A stretch of 64,000 bases of DNA, taken from contig CATQHX010000040.1 of assembly GCA_958296065.1 (NCBI GenBank), positions 1 to 64,000 on the forward strand, read 5' to 3'. Within the stretch, counting starts at the first letter, position 1; the number at the start of each line of letters is the position of its first letter. Below, in pieces: positions 44,582 to 56,154 of this stretch. The notes under the pieces were generated by a model. It was not told the origin of the DNA. It ran no database searches and saw only the letters and a program-made list of their open reading frames with translations. The position numbers and the translations under genes are program-made. This DNA comes from Vicinamibacterales bacterium (GTDB taxonomy: Bacteria; Acidobacteriota; Vicinamibacteria; Vicinamibacterales; UBA8438).

Positions 44582-45877
44582 CTATCTCCCGATCGAGTAG
44601 TAGGTGAAGCCTTCCGTGCGCATGTGCTCGACGTCGAAGACATTGCGCCCGTCGAAGATCACCGGCGTCCGCATCAGCGAGCGCATTCGAGCGAAGTCCG
44701 GTTCGCGGAACTCGTTCCACTCGGTGACTATCGCAAGCGCATCGGCACCGTCGAGGGCATCGTAGCTGCGCTGAGCGTAGGTGATGCGGTCGCCGAAGAT
44801 CGCGGCCGCCGCACCCGCGGCCTGCGGATCGTACGCCCTGACATGCGCCCCGGCGGCCAGCAGCCCCTCGATAATCGGAACCGCCGGCGCCTCGCGCATG
44901 TCGTCGGTGCGCGGCTTGAACGAGAGCCCCCACATCCCGATGGTCTTGCCGTCCAGCGAGTCGAAGTGCGCGCGCATCTTCTCCACCAGGCGCAGTTTCT
45001 GCGTCGCGTTGACCGCTTCGACCGATTCCAGAATCCGGCAGCGGTAGCCCTCGGCGCGCGAAGAGCTGATCAGGGCCTTGATGTCCTTCGGGAAGCAGCT
45101 CCCGCCGTACCCGATGCCGGGAAACAGGAACGAAGGCCCGATGCGGCGGTCGGCGGCCATCGCCCGCCGAACGTTGTCGACATCGGCACCGAACAGCTCG
45201 CATACCGTGGCGATCTCGTTCATGAACGAGACGCGCGCCGCCAGCATGGCGTTCGAAGCGTACTTGCACAGCTCGGCGCTGGCACAATCCATGAGCTGTA
45301 TCGGAGCGCCGGTGCGGGTGAACGGTGCATAGAGTGTCTGCATCAACTCCGCCGCACGCTGATCCTCGGCCCCGATGACCACCCGATCCGGCCGCATGAA
45401 GTCGTCGATTGCCGCTCCCTGCTTGAGGAACTCGGGGTTGCTGACCACACTGAAGGGCTGCGACGTCTCTTCTTGCAGCACCCTCCGCAACCGTGCGGCG
45501 GTACCGACAGGCACGGTGCTCTTCGTGACCACCACCGTGTACCCGGTGATTGCGCGAGCGAGATCGCGCGCCACCGCGAGCACATGGGTCAGGTCGGCGG
45601 AGCCGTCTTCCCCCGGGGGCGTGCCGACGGCGATGAACACCACCTGGGCACCCTCGACCGCGGGCGCCAGCTCGGTCACGAACCGCAGCCGGTTCTCCGC
45701 TCCGTTGCGGGCCACCAGCTCTCCGAGGCCAGGCTCGTAGATCGGTAGCTGCCCTTGCTTCAGGGACTCGATCTTCGCGGCGTCGCTGTCGACGCAGATG
45801 ACATCATTGCCGTTCTCCGCGAAACAGGCTCCAACGACCAATCCGACATAGCCGGTACCGACGACCGCCAACTTCAT
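44582..45877 (-). CDS. ugd: UDP-glucose 6-dehydrogenase
   Basis: The 431-residue enzyme oxidises UDP-glucose twice to UDP-glucuronate with NAD. It has the N-terminal Rossmann motif VVGTGYVGLVVGACFAENG, the catalytic cysteine in GYGGSCFPKD, and the C-terminal UDP-binding domain (GLSFKPRTDDMREAPA). The product is the substrate of the decarboxylase at 53128 and perhaps of the epimerase at 14054. A 478-base non-coding gap lies upstream. Confidence 0.94.
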   Translation of the reverse strand: MKLAVVGTGYVGLVVGACFAENGNDVICVDSDAAKIESLKQGQLPIYEPGLGELVARNGAENRLRFVTELAPAVEGAQVVFIAVGTPPGEDGSADLTHVLAVARDLARAITGYTVVVTKSTVPVGTAARLRRVLQEETSQPFSVVSNPEFLKQGAAIDDFMRPDRVVIGAEDQRAAELMQTLYAPFTRTGAPIQLMDCASAELCKYASNAMLAARVSFMNEIATVCELFGADVDNVRRAMAADRRIGPSFLFPGIGYGGSCFPKDIKALISSSRAEGYRCRILESVEAVNATQKLRLVEKMRAHFDSLDGKTIGMWGLSFKPRTDDMREAPAVPIIEGLLAAGAHVRAYDPQAAGAAAAIFGDRITYAQRSYDALDGADALAIVTEWNEFREPDFARMRSLMRTPVIFDGRNVFDVEHMRTEGFTYYSIGR

Positions 45878-46091
45878 CTACGCGACTCCCCGTCGTATCG
45901 ACCCGTAAACCTCTGACGCCGGCATGCACCCCGATGCCTGTCACAAGCCTGATGGGCATGACCTGTCGGCTCCCGCGACCTCGTCGGCGACGAGAGCCCG
46001 CTCGTCGCATATGGTACGTCGAGTCGAGGCGTCTCCACTTGCAGGGACTATCGGCCGCCAGAACACCGAACGACAGGTTCGGCGTGCGACC

Positions 46092-46137
46092 AGCGCCCCG
46101 AAACGCCTCGCTGGCTCGGCGTTTCGGCCCATCCCCC
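46092..46137 (+). repeat. Module A palindromic repeat, copy 4
   Basis: Perfect arms CCGAAACGCC (46098-46107) and GGCGTTTCGG (46118-46127) enclose TCGCTGGCTC, with the CCCATCCCCC tail. It is nearly identical to the copy at 19041. It lies upstream of ugd and downstream of a glycosyltransferase gene. Confidence 0.85.
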
Positions 46138-46147
46138 GCTCCACGAC

Positions 46148-46196
46148 CTTGCGCCGCAACACTTCGCTGCGCTGCGTTCTGCGGCGCAAGCTCCTG
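46148..46196 (+). repeat. Module B repeat, copy 4 (right half only)
   Basis: Arms CTTGCGCCGCA (46148-46158) and TGCGGCGCAAG (46180-46190) with CTCCTGG after them match the inverted repeat of the copy at 33635-33685. The left half of the unit is replaced by the adjoining module A. Confidence 0.8.
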
Positions 46197-46355
46197 GCAG
46201 CCCGTGGCAAAAGCCCCGCTGCATTCGAACGGCGATGCATCCCGCGTGGACTGCGTTGCTCCTCGGTCGGATATGCCCAATATGCTTCCTCGTCGCGCCT
46301 TGCCACGCGGGCGCCTCGCCGTTCTCGCTGCGACGCGGGGTTTCACCACGGACTG

Positions 46356-47492
46356 CTAGGCCAGGGACGCGTACGTATCCAACACCTGATGCGCCGCCGT
46401 CTCCCAGGAAAACTGCCTCGCACGAGCGATACCGGCGTCGCGCAGGCGCGCGCGCGATGCCGCATCGCCCAGGACTCGGGCGATGACTTCCGCCATCCCG
46501 TCGACGTCCAGCGGATCGACGAGCATTGCAGCGCCGCCGGCCACCTCCGGCATCGACGACGTATTCGACGTCACGACCGGCACGCCGCAAGCCATCGCCT
46601 CGAGCGGCGGGAGCCCGAACCCCTCGTACAGTGAAGGAAACACGAACAGCTCGGCCCCGCGGTACAAGTCGGGCAGGTCATCGTCCTCGATGAATCCCGG
46701 AAAACAGACCGCCTCCTGGAGCCCGAACGACCGGACCGCCCGGAAGATCGGCTCCTCGAGCCACCCGCGCGCTCCCGCAAGCACGAGCCGCAGTCCCGGA
46801 TCGACCTCCCCAGCCCGTCGCAGGCGGGCGAAGGCCTGCAGCAGGGTCGTCAGGTTCTTGCGTGGCTCGAGCGTGCCGACGGTCAGCACGTACCGGGGCG
46901 GCAAGTCGTACCGAACGGTCACATCCCGGAACGACTGCGGGTCCGCCTCCGGGTGGAATCGCGGTTCGCAGCCGTGATGCGTCACCGTCACCAGATTCTC
47001 GGGAATGCCGAGATGTCGTACCACGTCGCGCTTCACGGCATGCGACGGTACGATGACCCGATCGGCTTGCCGCCGGACCCGGGCCAGCCCCAACCTGGCC
47101 ACCGCGCGATGTCGCGGCGTGAAGGCCCCGGGGAAGATGAGCGGAATCACGTCGTGAATCGTGACCACGTGCTTCGCGGTCTTCCCGACGAGGGGAATAC
47201 CGATGTGGTCGATGCCGTGAAACACGTCGATGCGCCGGCGGCGGAGCGCCACCGGGACCAGGGCCAGGGACCGCAGCACGCTGCTCTTGGCGCCGAGGTA
47301 GCATTCCTCGCAGGCCCCGCTGAGCTCGTCCATGACGACGCGCGACGTCCGGGGGCCGGTAAAAATGATGAACTCCAGGTCACGGCGATGCTCTGCCGCG
47401 ACCGCGAGCATCGCCCGGGTCAGGTTGATTGCGTAACGCCCGGTGCCCCCGGCCCGCAGGGTGAGCACCTTGCCGTCAAGCCCGATTCTCAC
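46356..47492 (-). CDS. Glycosyltransferase family 4
   Basis: The 378-residue GT-B enzyme has the N-terminal [14 protein letters not shown] loop, [20 protein letters not shown] and the nucleotide-sugar-binding [20 protein letters not shown]. It would add a sugar, often mannose, to a lipid-linked glycan at the cytoplasmic face of the membrane. It follows the PHP-domain gene by 69 bases. Donor and acceptor are not predictable from the sequence. Confidence 0.9.
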   Translation of the reverse strand: MRIGLDGKVLTLRAGGTGRYAINLTRAMLAVAAEHRRDLEFIIFTGPRTSRVVMDELSGACEECYLGAKSSVLRSLALVPVALRRRRIDVFHGIDHIGIPLVGKTAKHVVTIHDVIPLIFPGAFTPRHRAVARLGLARVRRQADRVIVPSHAVKRDVVRHLGIPENLVTVTHHGCEPRFHPEADPQSFRDVTVRYDLPPRYVLTVGTLEPRKNLTTLLQAFARLRRAGEVDPGLRLVLAGARGWLEEPIFRAVRSFGLQEAVCFPGFIEDDDLPDLYRGAELFVFPSLYEGFGLPPLEAMACGVPVVTSNTSSMPEVAGGAAMLVDPLDVDGMAEVIARVLGDAASRARLRDAGIARARQFSWETAAHQVLDTYASLA

Positions 47493-47561
47493 GCGCCTCG
47501 CCCCGCCCGGAGCCTTCCGCCGGTCGCGTCCGCCGCGCTCCCGTGCCGGCTCCGGGAGCCG

Positions 47562-49310
47562 TCAATAGGTGCCGAGCCGATCGAACCAGATCGTCCCCTC
47601 CGGAACGTAATTGTATGTGCCTCGATCGATGAAGAAGACCAGCCCTACGACGCGCCGCAGGTCCAGCCCCCGGTCGACGCCGGGCTCGACCGGATGCAGA
47701 TCCGCGAAAGGGATTGCGTGACGGCGCCACTGGGTCGACGTGCGGACCGAAGACAGCCACCATTCGGGGTCATCGGCGCCTCCGTCCCGACCCGCTTCCC
47801 AGAGCCCGACCCGGACGCGGTACTCGCTGTCGGCCTTGATATCGAAGACCAGACCGGCGGCGCCCGACAGATCCCGGCGAGTCCGATCGACGAGTGCGCT
47901 CCAGATGAAGGCGGGATCCGGCCGGGTCGTCACCGCACGAAAGTGGAGCCGGGCCGCGTTGTGGCCAGGAGCACGCTCACTGGGAATCCGCACCTCGGGA
48001 TCGACCCAGGTTCCCCCGTCCGATTCCGCGGCGAAGTCGCTACCCTCCGCGAACGTGTCCAGGACACGTAACGGGGATGGTGGCCGGGGGACGACAGGCC
48101 ACGCGGCGCGCTGGACGCGGGCGGCGGCCTCCGCGGCGCCATACACATGGATCGGGTTCGAGACGATCCAGGGCACGTTCCACCCCGCGATGCGCACCTC
48201 GATGCGGTAGGTGCCAGGCATGCGTGCCGGAAACTCGAGACTCTCCCGTCCGTCGGCGACGATCTCGCCATCCAGGTAGAGCTCGATGCGCGAACCGCGA
48301 GGCAGCCGGCCGCCGGCGCGCAGCCGCAGATCCTCCGCGGGCGGGACCGTGTCGCCCATCTGCCATGTCTCGTTGCCCCGAGCGGCGTGGAAGAAGAACG
48401 CGCCGGCCGGCGCGAGAGCCTCCACGGCCATGTAGGACCGGCCTCGAGTCAGCGCGTCGAGGACGGCGACCGCGTCACGCTCGGAGTCCCCCACCAGCGG
48501 GGAGTCCAGCAGAACGTAATTGCGCAACACGCGAAACAGACTGCGGTACGAGGGAAAACCGTGTGCGTCGACGCCCGCAAGCCCCGTCACCTTCCGCCGG
48601 CGAAGCAGGGTGTCCCAGCGCGAGAGGACGGCATCCGGCCGGTCGAGGACACTCGCGATCGCGTAGTCGGGATTCAACGGGTAGGCGGCCAATCCCCCGA
48701 CCACGGTGAACCAGGACGCCTCTCGCCACATGCTGTCCAGGTTGAGCACCTCGAGCCCCCAGGGGCCGGCGAGATCCCAGCCGCTCCAGGCGAGATCGTC
48801 GCGCCCACCCGCCGGGTGGGCCACGAGCGCGGTGCCGCCGAGGTGTCTCACGTCGTCGAACGCCTTCCGGGCGTCCCGGGCAAGCGGGAACGAGAGCGGC
48901 CGCATGCCGAGGCCGAGGAGATGACCCTGATGCGTGGATATCTCCGTGCCCACCAGTACGAGAACCCCGTCCCGGTATCCTTGCAGCGACCGGCCCTCGT
49001 CGGTGTTGTGATCGGTGATGACGAGAAAGGACAGCCCGGCCGCTCGCCCCTCCTCCACGACCGTTTCGGGGGTGCCCGTGCCGTCCGACAGGGTGGTGTG
49101 AATGTGAGCCGCGCCTGCGACCCGCACGAGCCCGTCGCGAGGCGGCTCGCCCTCGACCGGCAGCGTCCGCCATACCAGCGCGGGTCCGACCCACAGCACC
49201 GCGGGTATCACGACCGCGGGCACGACGAGCAGCAGCACTCGGTATCGGTGACTCAACAGTCGGGGTCTTCCGAGGAGCCTTCGATCAAGGGATTCTCCGC
49301 CGTCCGCCAT
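47562..49310 (-). CDS. Membrane-anchored PHP-domain hydrolase (CehA/McbA-like)
   Basis: The 582-residue protein has one membrane segment (about 23-47), then a PHP metallohydrolase domain with HIHTTLSDG (H69, H71, D76), ITDHN (D100, H101), GTEISTHQGH (E123, H130), AHPAGG (H165) and GVDAHG. All metal ligands of the CehA/McbA type are seen. The C-terminal half is beta-rich and resembles a carbohydrate-binding module (ending in YNYVPEGTIWFDRLGTY). Its domain would face the periplasm. Being inside a polysaccharide locus, it might cleave a phosphodiester or ester on the glycan, but the substrate is unknown. Confidence 0.82.
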   Translation of the reverse strand: MADGGESLDRRLLGRPRLLSHRYRVLLLVVPAVVIPAVLWVGPALVWRTLPVEGEPPRDGLVRVAGAAHIHTTLSDGTGTPETVVEEGRAAGLSFLVITDHNTDEGRSLQGYRDGVLVLVGTEISTHQGHLLGLGMRPLSFPLARDARKAFDDVRHLGGTALVAHPAGGRDDLAWSGWDLAGPWGLEVLNLDSMWREASWFTVVGGLAAYPLNPDYAIASVLDRPDAVLSRWDTLLRRRKVTGLAGVDAHGFPSYRSLFRVLRNYVLLDSPLVGDSERDAVAVLDALTRGRSYMAVEALAPAGAFFFHAARGNETWQMGDTVPPAEDLRLRAGGRLPRGSRIELYLDGEIVADGRESLEFPARMPGTYRIEVRIAGWNVPWIVSNPIHVYGAAEAAARVQRAAWPVVPRPPSPLRVLDTFAEGSDFAAESDGGTWVDPEVRIPSERAPGHNAARLHFRAVTTRPDPAFIWSALVDRTRRDLSGAAGLVFDIKADSEYRVRVGLWEAGRDGGADDPEWWLSSVRTSTQWRRHAIPFADLHPVEPGVDRGLDLRRVVGLVFFIDRGTYNYVPEGTIWFDRLGTY

Positions 49311-49364
49311 CCGTAACGCGATGTCGGTGCCGGAATCCTAGCACGGCACTCTCCCCGCCTTCGC

Positions 49365-49370
49365 TATAGT
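49365..49370 (+). promoter_or_regulatory. -10 box for leaderless glycosyltransferase transcript (candidate)
   Basis: TATAGT ends eight bases before the GTG at 49379, with no ribosome site between. It matches the spacing of the other hexamers found ahead of def, the M20 gene and the desulfurase. Confidence 0.45.
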
Positions 49371-49378
49371 TGTCACCG

Positions 49379-50494
49379 GTGCGGGTCGCAATCGACATAC
49401 GCAAGCTCCACGACTTCGGCATCGGCACATACGTGCGCAATCTCTTGCACCAGCTTTCGCGAATCGATCGCGAAACGGAGTACGTGCTGCTCTGCAGGAG
49501 CCGCGACACCGGCCTGGCCGCGTCGCTCGGCGAGAACTTCAGGACCGTCACCCAGAGAGCGCCCAACTACTCCATCAGGGAACAGTTGATGGTGCCGCTG
49601 AGCCTGGGCCGCGCCGGCGCCACGCTGTTCCACGCACCGCACTACGTGCTGCCGCCCCTTACGCCGTGCCGGGCCATCGTCACGATCCACGATTGCATCC
49701 ATCTGCGATTTCCGCAGTACCTGCCGAACCGGCTGGCCTACGCCTACGCCCGCGCACAGATCTGGTCGGCCACCCGCCGCGCGCGCCGGGTGCTTACCGT
49801 GTCGCAGGCCTCCAAGGAGGACATCGTGCGGTTCTTCGACGTGCCGGAGTCGAAGGTCACGGTAATCCCGAACGCCATCGACGAGCGCTTCCGCCAGTCC
49901 CCGTCGGACGCCGACCTCGTACGCGTCCACGAACGGTACCAACTGCCCGAGCGGTTCATCATGTACGCGGGCAACGTGAAGCCGCACAAGAATCTCGAGC
50001 GCTTGATCGACGCTTTCGTGGCGGTCCGGAGCCGGGGGTTCGACAACGTGGGCCTGCTCCTCAGCGGCAGCGCGGTATCGCAGTACGCCACGCTCCGGCG
50101 CGCCGTCCATCGTCACAACCTGCACAAGCACGTCCGCTTTCTCGGCTATCAGACCACCGAAACCCTGGCGGTCCTGTATCGTCTGGCCGACGTGTTCGTC
50201 TTCCCGTCCCTGTACGAAGGATTCGGCCTGTCGCCGCTGGAAGCCCTCGCCAGCGGCACCCCGGTCGTCGCCTCCAACGTGTCGTCGCTGCCGGAGGTCC
50301 TCGGCGACGCGGCGGTGCTGGTCGACCCGCTCGACGCCACGGCCATCGCCGACGGAATCATGCGCGTACTGGAAGACGCCGACCTGCGCGCGGACCTGCA
50401 CCGCAGGGGCCTGGCAAGGGCCGGCCGTTTCTCGTGGGAGCAATCCGTCGAACGGATTCGTCGAATCTACGCGGAAATCGAGGACGAGAGTTGA
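49379..50494 (+). CDS. Glycosyltransferase family 4
   Basis: The 371-residue GT-B protein starts [20 protein letters not shown] and has [26 protein letters not shown] and the donor site [20 protein letters not shown]. Its mid-region ([20 protein letters not shown]) is of the mannosyltransferase-like group. The GTG at 49379 gives the family start; a TTG at 49370 is less likely. It begins a plus-strand unit that runs through the decarboxylase gene at 53128. It is divergent from the PHP gene. Confidence 0.9.
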   Translation: MRVAIDIRKLHDFGIGTYVRNLLHQLSRIDRETEYVLLCRSRDTGLAASLGENFRTVTQRAPNYSIREQLMVPLSLGRAGATLFHAPHYVLPPLTPCRAIVTIHDCIHLRFPQYLPNRLAYAYARAQIWSATRRARRVLTVSQASKEDIVRFFDVPESKVTVIPNAIDERFRQSPSDADLVRVHERYQLPERFIMYAGNVKPHKNLERLIDAFVAVRSRGFDNVGLLLSGSAVSQYATLRRAVHRHNLHKHVRFLGYQTTETLAVLYRLADVFVFPSLYEGFGLSPLEALASGTPVVASNVSSLPEVLGDAAVLVDPLDATAIADGIMRVLEDADLRADLHRRGLARAGRFSWEQSVERIRRIYAEIEDES

Positions 50495-50496
50495 TT

Positions 50497-51681
50497 GTGG
50501 GAACGGCTGCTCCACCGTCAGTCGCACCTGCCGACGTCGGCAGGTGCCGCGTCGCCGTGGTCCACGACTGGCTCACCGGCATGCGGGGCGGTGAAGCGGT
50601 CCTCGAGGCAATTCTCGAGCTCGTCCCCAATGCCCGCCTGCTGACTCTGGTGCATGTCCCGGGAAGCGTGACGCCGTACATCGAGTCGCACGACCCGCGC
50701 CCGTCCTTCGTGCAGCGTCTGCCCCTGGCACACACGCGCTACCGGCAGTACCTGCCGCTGTTTCCGGCCGCCGTCGAGCAGTTCGATCTCGACGACGTCG
50801 ACCTTGTCATCAGCACGAGCCACTGCGCGGCCAAGGCCGTCGTCCCCACGGGCCGGGCACGCCACCTCTGCTACTGCCACACGCCGATGCGCTATGCGTG
50901 GGACCAGTTCGACGCCTACTTCGGACCGGCACGGGTCGGGAAGCTCAAGAGTCGCCTCTACGGGCTGGCCCTGCGGCGCCTTGGGCGATGGGACGCGGCG
51001 ACCGCGAACCGCGTCGACCGCTATGTCGCCAACTCGCACTACGTCGCGGCCCGCATAGGCCGATACTATAATCGGGTAGCGGACGTGATCGAACCGCCAG
51101 TCGACACGAGCTTCTATTCGCCCGACGGGTCGGGGCCCGGCGATTACTTCATCATCGTTTCGGCGCTGGTGCCCTACAAGCGGGTGGAGCTCGCAATCGA
51201 GGCGTGCGAGCTCGCCGACGTGGCGTTGAGCGTGGTCGGGAGGGGTCCGGAGGCCGGGCGACTGCGCGGACGGGCCGGCTCCAAAGTGAAGTTCATCGAG
51301 CACTGCTCGCAGGCCGAGCTCCGCGACCTTTACCGGGGCGCAAGAGCGTTCGTGTTGACCGGCGAGGAGGACTTCGGGATCGCTCCGGTGGAAGCGCAGG
51401 CCTGCGGGCGGCCTGTCATCGCCCTGGCCCGCGGCGGGGCCTGCGAGACGGTGGCCCACGAGACCACGGGCCTGCTCGTGTCGGATGCGACGGCCAGCGG
51501 GTTCGCGGCCGCCATCCGATCGCTCGACGGGCACGAGTTCGATCCGCTGCAGTTGCGGCGCTCCGCGTTGCGCTTCGCCCGTCCGAGGTTCCAGGAGCGG
51601 ATTCGCGCATCCATCGAGAACCTGGCCGCCGAGGCGCACGGGCCGTGTGACGACACGAACGAGGAACCGCTCGCGCAATGA
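50497..51681 (+). CDS. Glycosyltransferase, WbaZ-like
   Basis: The 394-residue GT-B enzyme has VAVVHDWLTGMRGGEAVLEA, CYCHTPMRYAWDQFDAYFGP, ALVPYKRVELAIEACELADV and the donor site GEEDFGIAPVEAQACGRPVI, the pattern of WbaZ-type mannosyltransferases. Length is usual. I chose the GTG at 50497, which has GAGGACGAGAG upstream; a TTG overlapping the previous stop is possible. The stop overlaps the ATG of the phosphoglycosyl transferase gene (ATGA). Sugar specificity is inferred only from family likeness. Confidence 0.88.
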   Translation: MGTAAPPSVAPADVGRCRVAVVHDWLTGMRGGEAVLEAILELVPNARLLTLVHVPGSVTPYIESHDPRPSFVQRLPLAHTRYRQYLPLFPAAVEQFDLDDVDLVISTSHCAAKAVVPTGRARHLCYCHTPMRYAWDQFDAYFGPARVGKLKSRLYGLALRRLGRWDAATANRVDRYVANSHYVAARIGRYYNRVADVIEPPVDTSFYSPDGSGPGDYFIIVSALVPYKRVELAIEACELADVALSVVGRGPEAGRLRGRAGSKVKFIEHCSQAELRDLYRGARAFVLTGEEDFGIAPVEAQACGRPVIALARGGACETVAHETTGLLVSDATASGFAAAIRSLDGHEFDPLQLRRSALRFARPRFQERIRASIENLAAEAHGPCDDTNEEPLAQ

Positions 51682-53114
51682 CCCGGCAGACCAGAGTGCT
51701 CATCGCCTGCCACGTCGTCCTCGACCTCGTGCTCGGGATGGCGTCGTTCGCGCTCGCCTACCTGGCGCGGTTCAACCTCGGCATGTTCGAGATCACCAAG
51801 GGACTGCCGCCGTTTGCGCAGTACCTGGTTCTGATGCCGTTCGTCGGTCTGCTGGTCGTTCTGGCGTTTCACCTGACGGGCGCCTACCGCCTGCATCGCC
51901 ATCGGACCAACGTCGACGATTTCTTCAGCGTCCTCGTCGGCACGCTGATCGCTGTCGTGGCCGGATTGCTCGGAACGCTGTACGTGCAGGTCTACACTGC
52001 ATCTCCGGAAGCCCGCGACGCGGGCACGTTCGAGGTCTCCAGACTCGTCTGGGGCCTGTTCGTCATGCTGAACGTCGGTCTGACGTATGCCTCGCGGAAC
52101 ATCGTGCGACGCTACATGCGTCGCCGTTTCACTGCCGGAATCGGGCTGCGGCGCGTGCTCGTCGCCGGCACGGGGGAGCTGGCACGTCACGTCGCCGACA
52201 GCTTCCTGCGGCACGCCGAGTTCGGCTATCGGGTCGTGGGATTCATCGACGACGTCGCTGCCGACGACCACCTCGGCTACCGCGGGCTGCCGCTGTTGGG
52301 TACGCTGGCCGACGCTCAGGACGTGGTGACGCGCGAGCGGATCGACGAGCTGTACGTGGCGCTGCCGCTGGAACGCCACGTAACGATGCTCGACCTGATC
52401 GAAGTGGCGAACCGCGAGTGCATCGACGTCAAGGTGGTGCCCGGACTGCTGCAGTTCGTCACGCTGCGCGCCCGGCTCGAGGAGCTCGACGGCCTGCCGC
52501 TCATCAACGTGAACGACGTTCCGCTGCAAGGACTGAACAGTGCGATCAAGCGTCTGATCGACATCAGTTGCTCGATTGCGGCCCTGGCGGTCCTGGCGCT
52601 GCCGATGGCCGTGATCGCCGCCATCATCCGGCTTACCTCGCCCGGGCCGGCACTGTATCGGCAGGAACGCATGGGACTGGACGGCCGGTCGTTCACCACC
52701 CTGAAGTTCCGCTCGATGTTCAACGACGCCGAACGCGAGACCGGACCCGTCTGGACGAGCAAGGACGATCCGCGCTGTACGCCGATCGGCCGCGTGCTGC
52801 GCCGCTTCAGCCTGGACGAGCTGCCGCAGCTCTGGAACGTGCTCCGCGGGGAAATGTCATTGGTCGGGCCACGGCCCGAACGGCCCTATTTCGTCGAACA
52901 GTTCAAGGACCGCGTCCCGGAGTACATGCTCAGACACAAGGTCAAGGCGGGGCTCACCGGCTGGGCGCAGGTGAACGACCTGCGCGGCAACACCTCGATC
53001 GAGAAGCGCATCGAGTACGATCTCTATTACATCGAGAACTGGTCGGTCGGCCTCGACTTCAAGATCATGTGGTTGACCGTTCTGCGTCTCTCGTTCCACC
53101 GCCACGCATACTGA
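51678..53114 (+). CDS. Undecaprenyl-phosphate glucose phosphotransferase (WcaJ-like)
   Basis: The 478-residue polyprenyl phosphoglycosyl transferase has four N-terminal membrane helices, a Rossmann-like CoA-binding domain ([20 protein letters not shown]) and the C-terminal catalytic domain after a fifth hydrophobic segment. Its marks are [51 protein letters not shown] and [13 protein letters not shown]. It starts glycan assembly by moving a sugar-phosphate, usually glucose-1-P, onto undecaprenyl phosphate. It is translationally coupled to the glycosyltransferase before it and leads into the decarboxylase gene after 13 bases. Confidence 0.94.
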   Translation: MTRQTRVLIACHVVLDLVLGMASFALAYLARFNLGMFEITKGLPPFAQYLVLMPFVGLLVVLAFHLTGAYRLHRHRTNVDDFFSVLVGTLIAVVAGLLGTLYVQVYTASPEARDAGTFEVSRLVWGLFVMLNVGLTYASRNIVRRYMRRRFTAGIGLRRVLVAGTGELARHVADSFLRHAEFGYRVVGFIDDVAADDHLGYRGLPLLGTLADAQDVVTRERIDELYVALPLERHVTMLDLIEVANRECIDVKVVPGLLQFVTLRARLEELDGLPLINVNDVPLQGLNSAIKRLIDISCSIAALAVLALPMAVIAAIIRLTSPGPALYRQERMGLDGRSFTTLKFRSMFNDAERETGPVWTSKDDPRCTPIGRVLRRFSLDELPQLWNVLRGEMSLVGPRPERPYFVEQFKDRVPEYMLRHKVKAGLTGWAQVNDLRGNTSIEKRIEYDLYYIENWSVGLDFKIMWLTVLRLSFHRHAY

Positions 53115-53127
53115 CCGCTACTCTTCC

Positions 53128-54075
<948 letters not shown>

Positions 54076-54102
54076 CCGGATCGTTCGTACCCAGGGAGCG
54101 AA

Positions 54103-54660
<558 letters not shown>

Positions 54661-54666
54661 CGCGGA

Positions 54667-56022
54667 TCACCCGGCTCGGGCGGCCAGCCGCACGAGTTGC
54701 TCCACGGCGCCGACGGCATCCGACCCGCTGACCGGCCCGGTCGGATCGAAACGTTGGTCTCCGAAAGTCCGCATCACTCCCGCGGCAACCGCAAGCGTCG
54801 CGCTGTCGAAATTGAGATGCCCCGGGTTCATGTCGGAGAATCGTATGCGCGCCGCCCTCCAGCGACGCGCCGCATCCGGATCGTAGTCGCTCAGCAGGTC
54901 GAGCACCCCGGCCACCACGTCGGCCAGATCGCCCCGGCGCACCTGCCGCGCCGGCTCGAACCGGTTTCCGGCACCCGCCGCCATCACGCCCGCCCGCACC
55001 GTCTCGACTATCCAGCGGCTCGCCCAGTGATCACGCGTATCCGTCAGAATCGGCGTCGCCATGCCGAACGCGGCGTCGCCCATCAGTTCGGCGAGCCGCA
55101 CGCCCAGGAGCGCCGCCAGGTCCCCGCGAGTCGTCGACTCCGCAGCCGGAATGCCGCGGTACTCGGCCGGCAGTCCGGCGAGCTGCAAGGCGCGCCGTAC
55201 GCGCATCAGCCCCTCCGCCGACTCGTCCGTCGGATTCACCGCCTCCGCGAGCTCGTACGTATGCTCCGCCGCCTCCAGTTCGCCCAGCTCTTCAAGCAGG
55301 ACGGCCTCCATCAGGACGGCCTCGACATCGTTCGGATCCAGGCTCCGGGCGCGACGCGTCCGAGCGAGCGCTTCGTCCAACTCGCCCTGCCGTTCCTTGA
55401 TCTCGGCCAGCTCCAGGTAAAGGAACGCGCTTTCGGGAGACGCGGCAATCATTACCGCGTACGCGGCCTCGGCAGCGTCCAGTCGTCCCGCTTCGACCGC
55501 AACCCGTGCAGCCGCATGCCGCTCGCTCATCACGCGGAACCGCAGCTCGCCGACGAGCCGCCCCACGCGCGGCAGACCCGGGTCCACCGCCAAGGCATCC
55601 TCGAAGCTCTCGAGGGCCGCACCGACGTCATCCGCGGCCAGCAGCGCATCCCCGCGTCCGACCAGTGCTGGAAGATAGCCGGTAGCGCGACCGAGCGCCT
55701 CGTCGAAGTGTGCGATCGCGTTTCCGTAGCTGCCGCGTGCGACGGCTACCCATCCAAGACCGGCGGTGGCCGGGTAAAAGGCGGCGTTCCGGGCAACCAG
55801 GTCGGCGAACCGCTGCTCAGCCTGCTCGATTTGGCCCGCCTGCAGGAACATCCACGCGTCGTGCTGGCGGCCCTCGACCTCTCCGGCGGCCAGCGCCGGC
55901 GGGACCGCAGGAAAGACGAAGTCGGGGTACGCCTCGGTCGTCACGAGCGGGACGCGCGCCGCGCATCCCCCCATAATCAGGGCGGCAGCCATCCATGCAC
56001 CGGTCGCGGCACGTATCCTCAC
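54667..56022 (-). CDS. Lipoprotein with TPR repeats and SLH-like domain
   Basis: The 451-residue protein has a lipobox cysteine at 20 (LIMGGC), a TPR-rich region from about 50 to 280 (for example ALESFEDALAVDPGLPRVG and ALARTRRARSLDPNDVEAVL), and a C-terminal half with S-layer-homology-like units (DTRDHWASRWIVETVRAGVM and FDPTGPVSGSDAVGAVEQL). SLH repeats usually bind wall polymers; in a diderm host they may contact peptidoglycan or surface glycans. Its role next to the phosphatidyltransferase is unknown. Confidence 0.8.
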   Translation of the reverse strand: MRIRAATGAWMAAALIMGGCAARVPLVTTEAYPDFVFPAVPPALAAGEVEGRQHDAWMFLQAGQIEQAEQRFADLVARNAAFYPATAGLGWVAVARGSYGNAIAHFDEALGRATGYLPALVGRGDALLAADDVGAALESFEDALAVDPGLPRVGRLVGELRFRVMSERHAAARVAVEAGRLDAAEAAYAVMIAASPESAFLYLELAEIKERQGELDEALARTRRARSLDPNDVEAVLMEAVLLEELGELEAAEHTYELAEAVNPTDESAEGLMRVRRALQLAGLPAEYRGIPAAESTTRGDLAALLGVRLAELMGDAAFGMATPILTDTRDHWASRWIVETVRAGVMAAGAGNRFEPARQVRRGDLADVVAGVLDLLSDYDPDAARRWRAARIRFSDMNPGHLNFDSATLAVAAGVMRTFGDQRFDPTGPVSGSDAVGAVEQLVRLAARAG

Positions 56023-56154
56023 GATGGATGCTCCTGCTCAGGCGAAGATATCGAGGATGAGCAGGGTTCGGTCCAGAACGGCTCATGCCAAGCTGAGCCC
56101 GACGAGCCCCGCCCACTCACGCGACGGCGTGGCGTGCCGCCGCCGCGGAGTTTG

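Larger units (their letters stand above)
45878..46355. other. 478-base non-coding gap with both repeat modules
   Basis: The longest gap in the window. It holds a module A copy and a partial module B copy side by side (46092-46196), and a short hairpin CCGAAC-GACA-GGTTCGG near 46067-46083. Open frames across it have no protein-like features. The ugd leader must start in its left part, but I see no convincing promoter or riboswitch there. Confidence 0.7.

Noticed and set aside
45878..46050. Riboswitch in the ugd leader
   Set aside because: I looked for a c-di-GMP-I type core and saw none of the conserved blocks.
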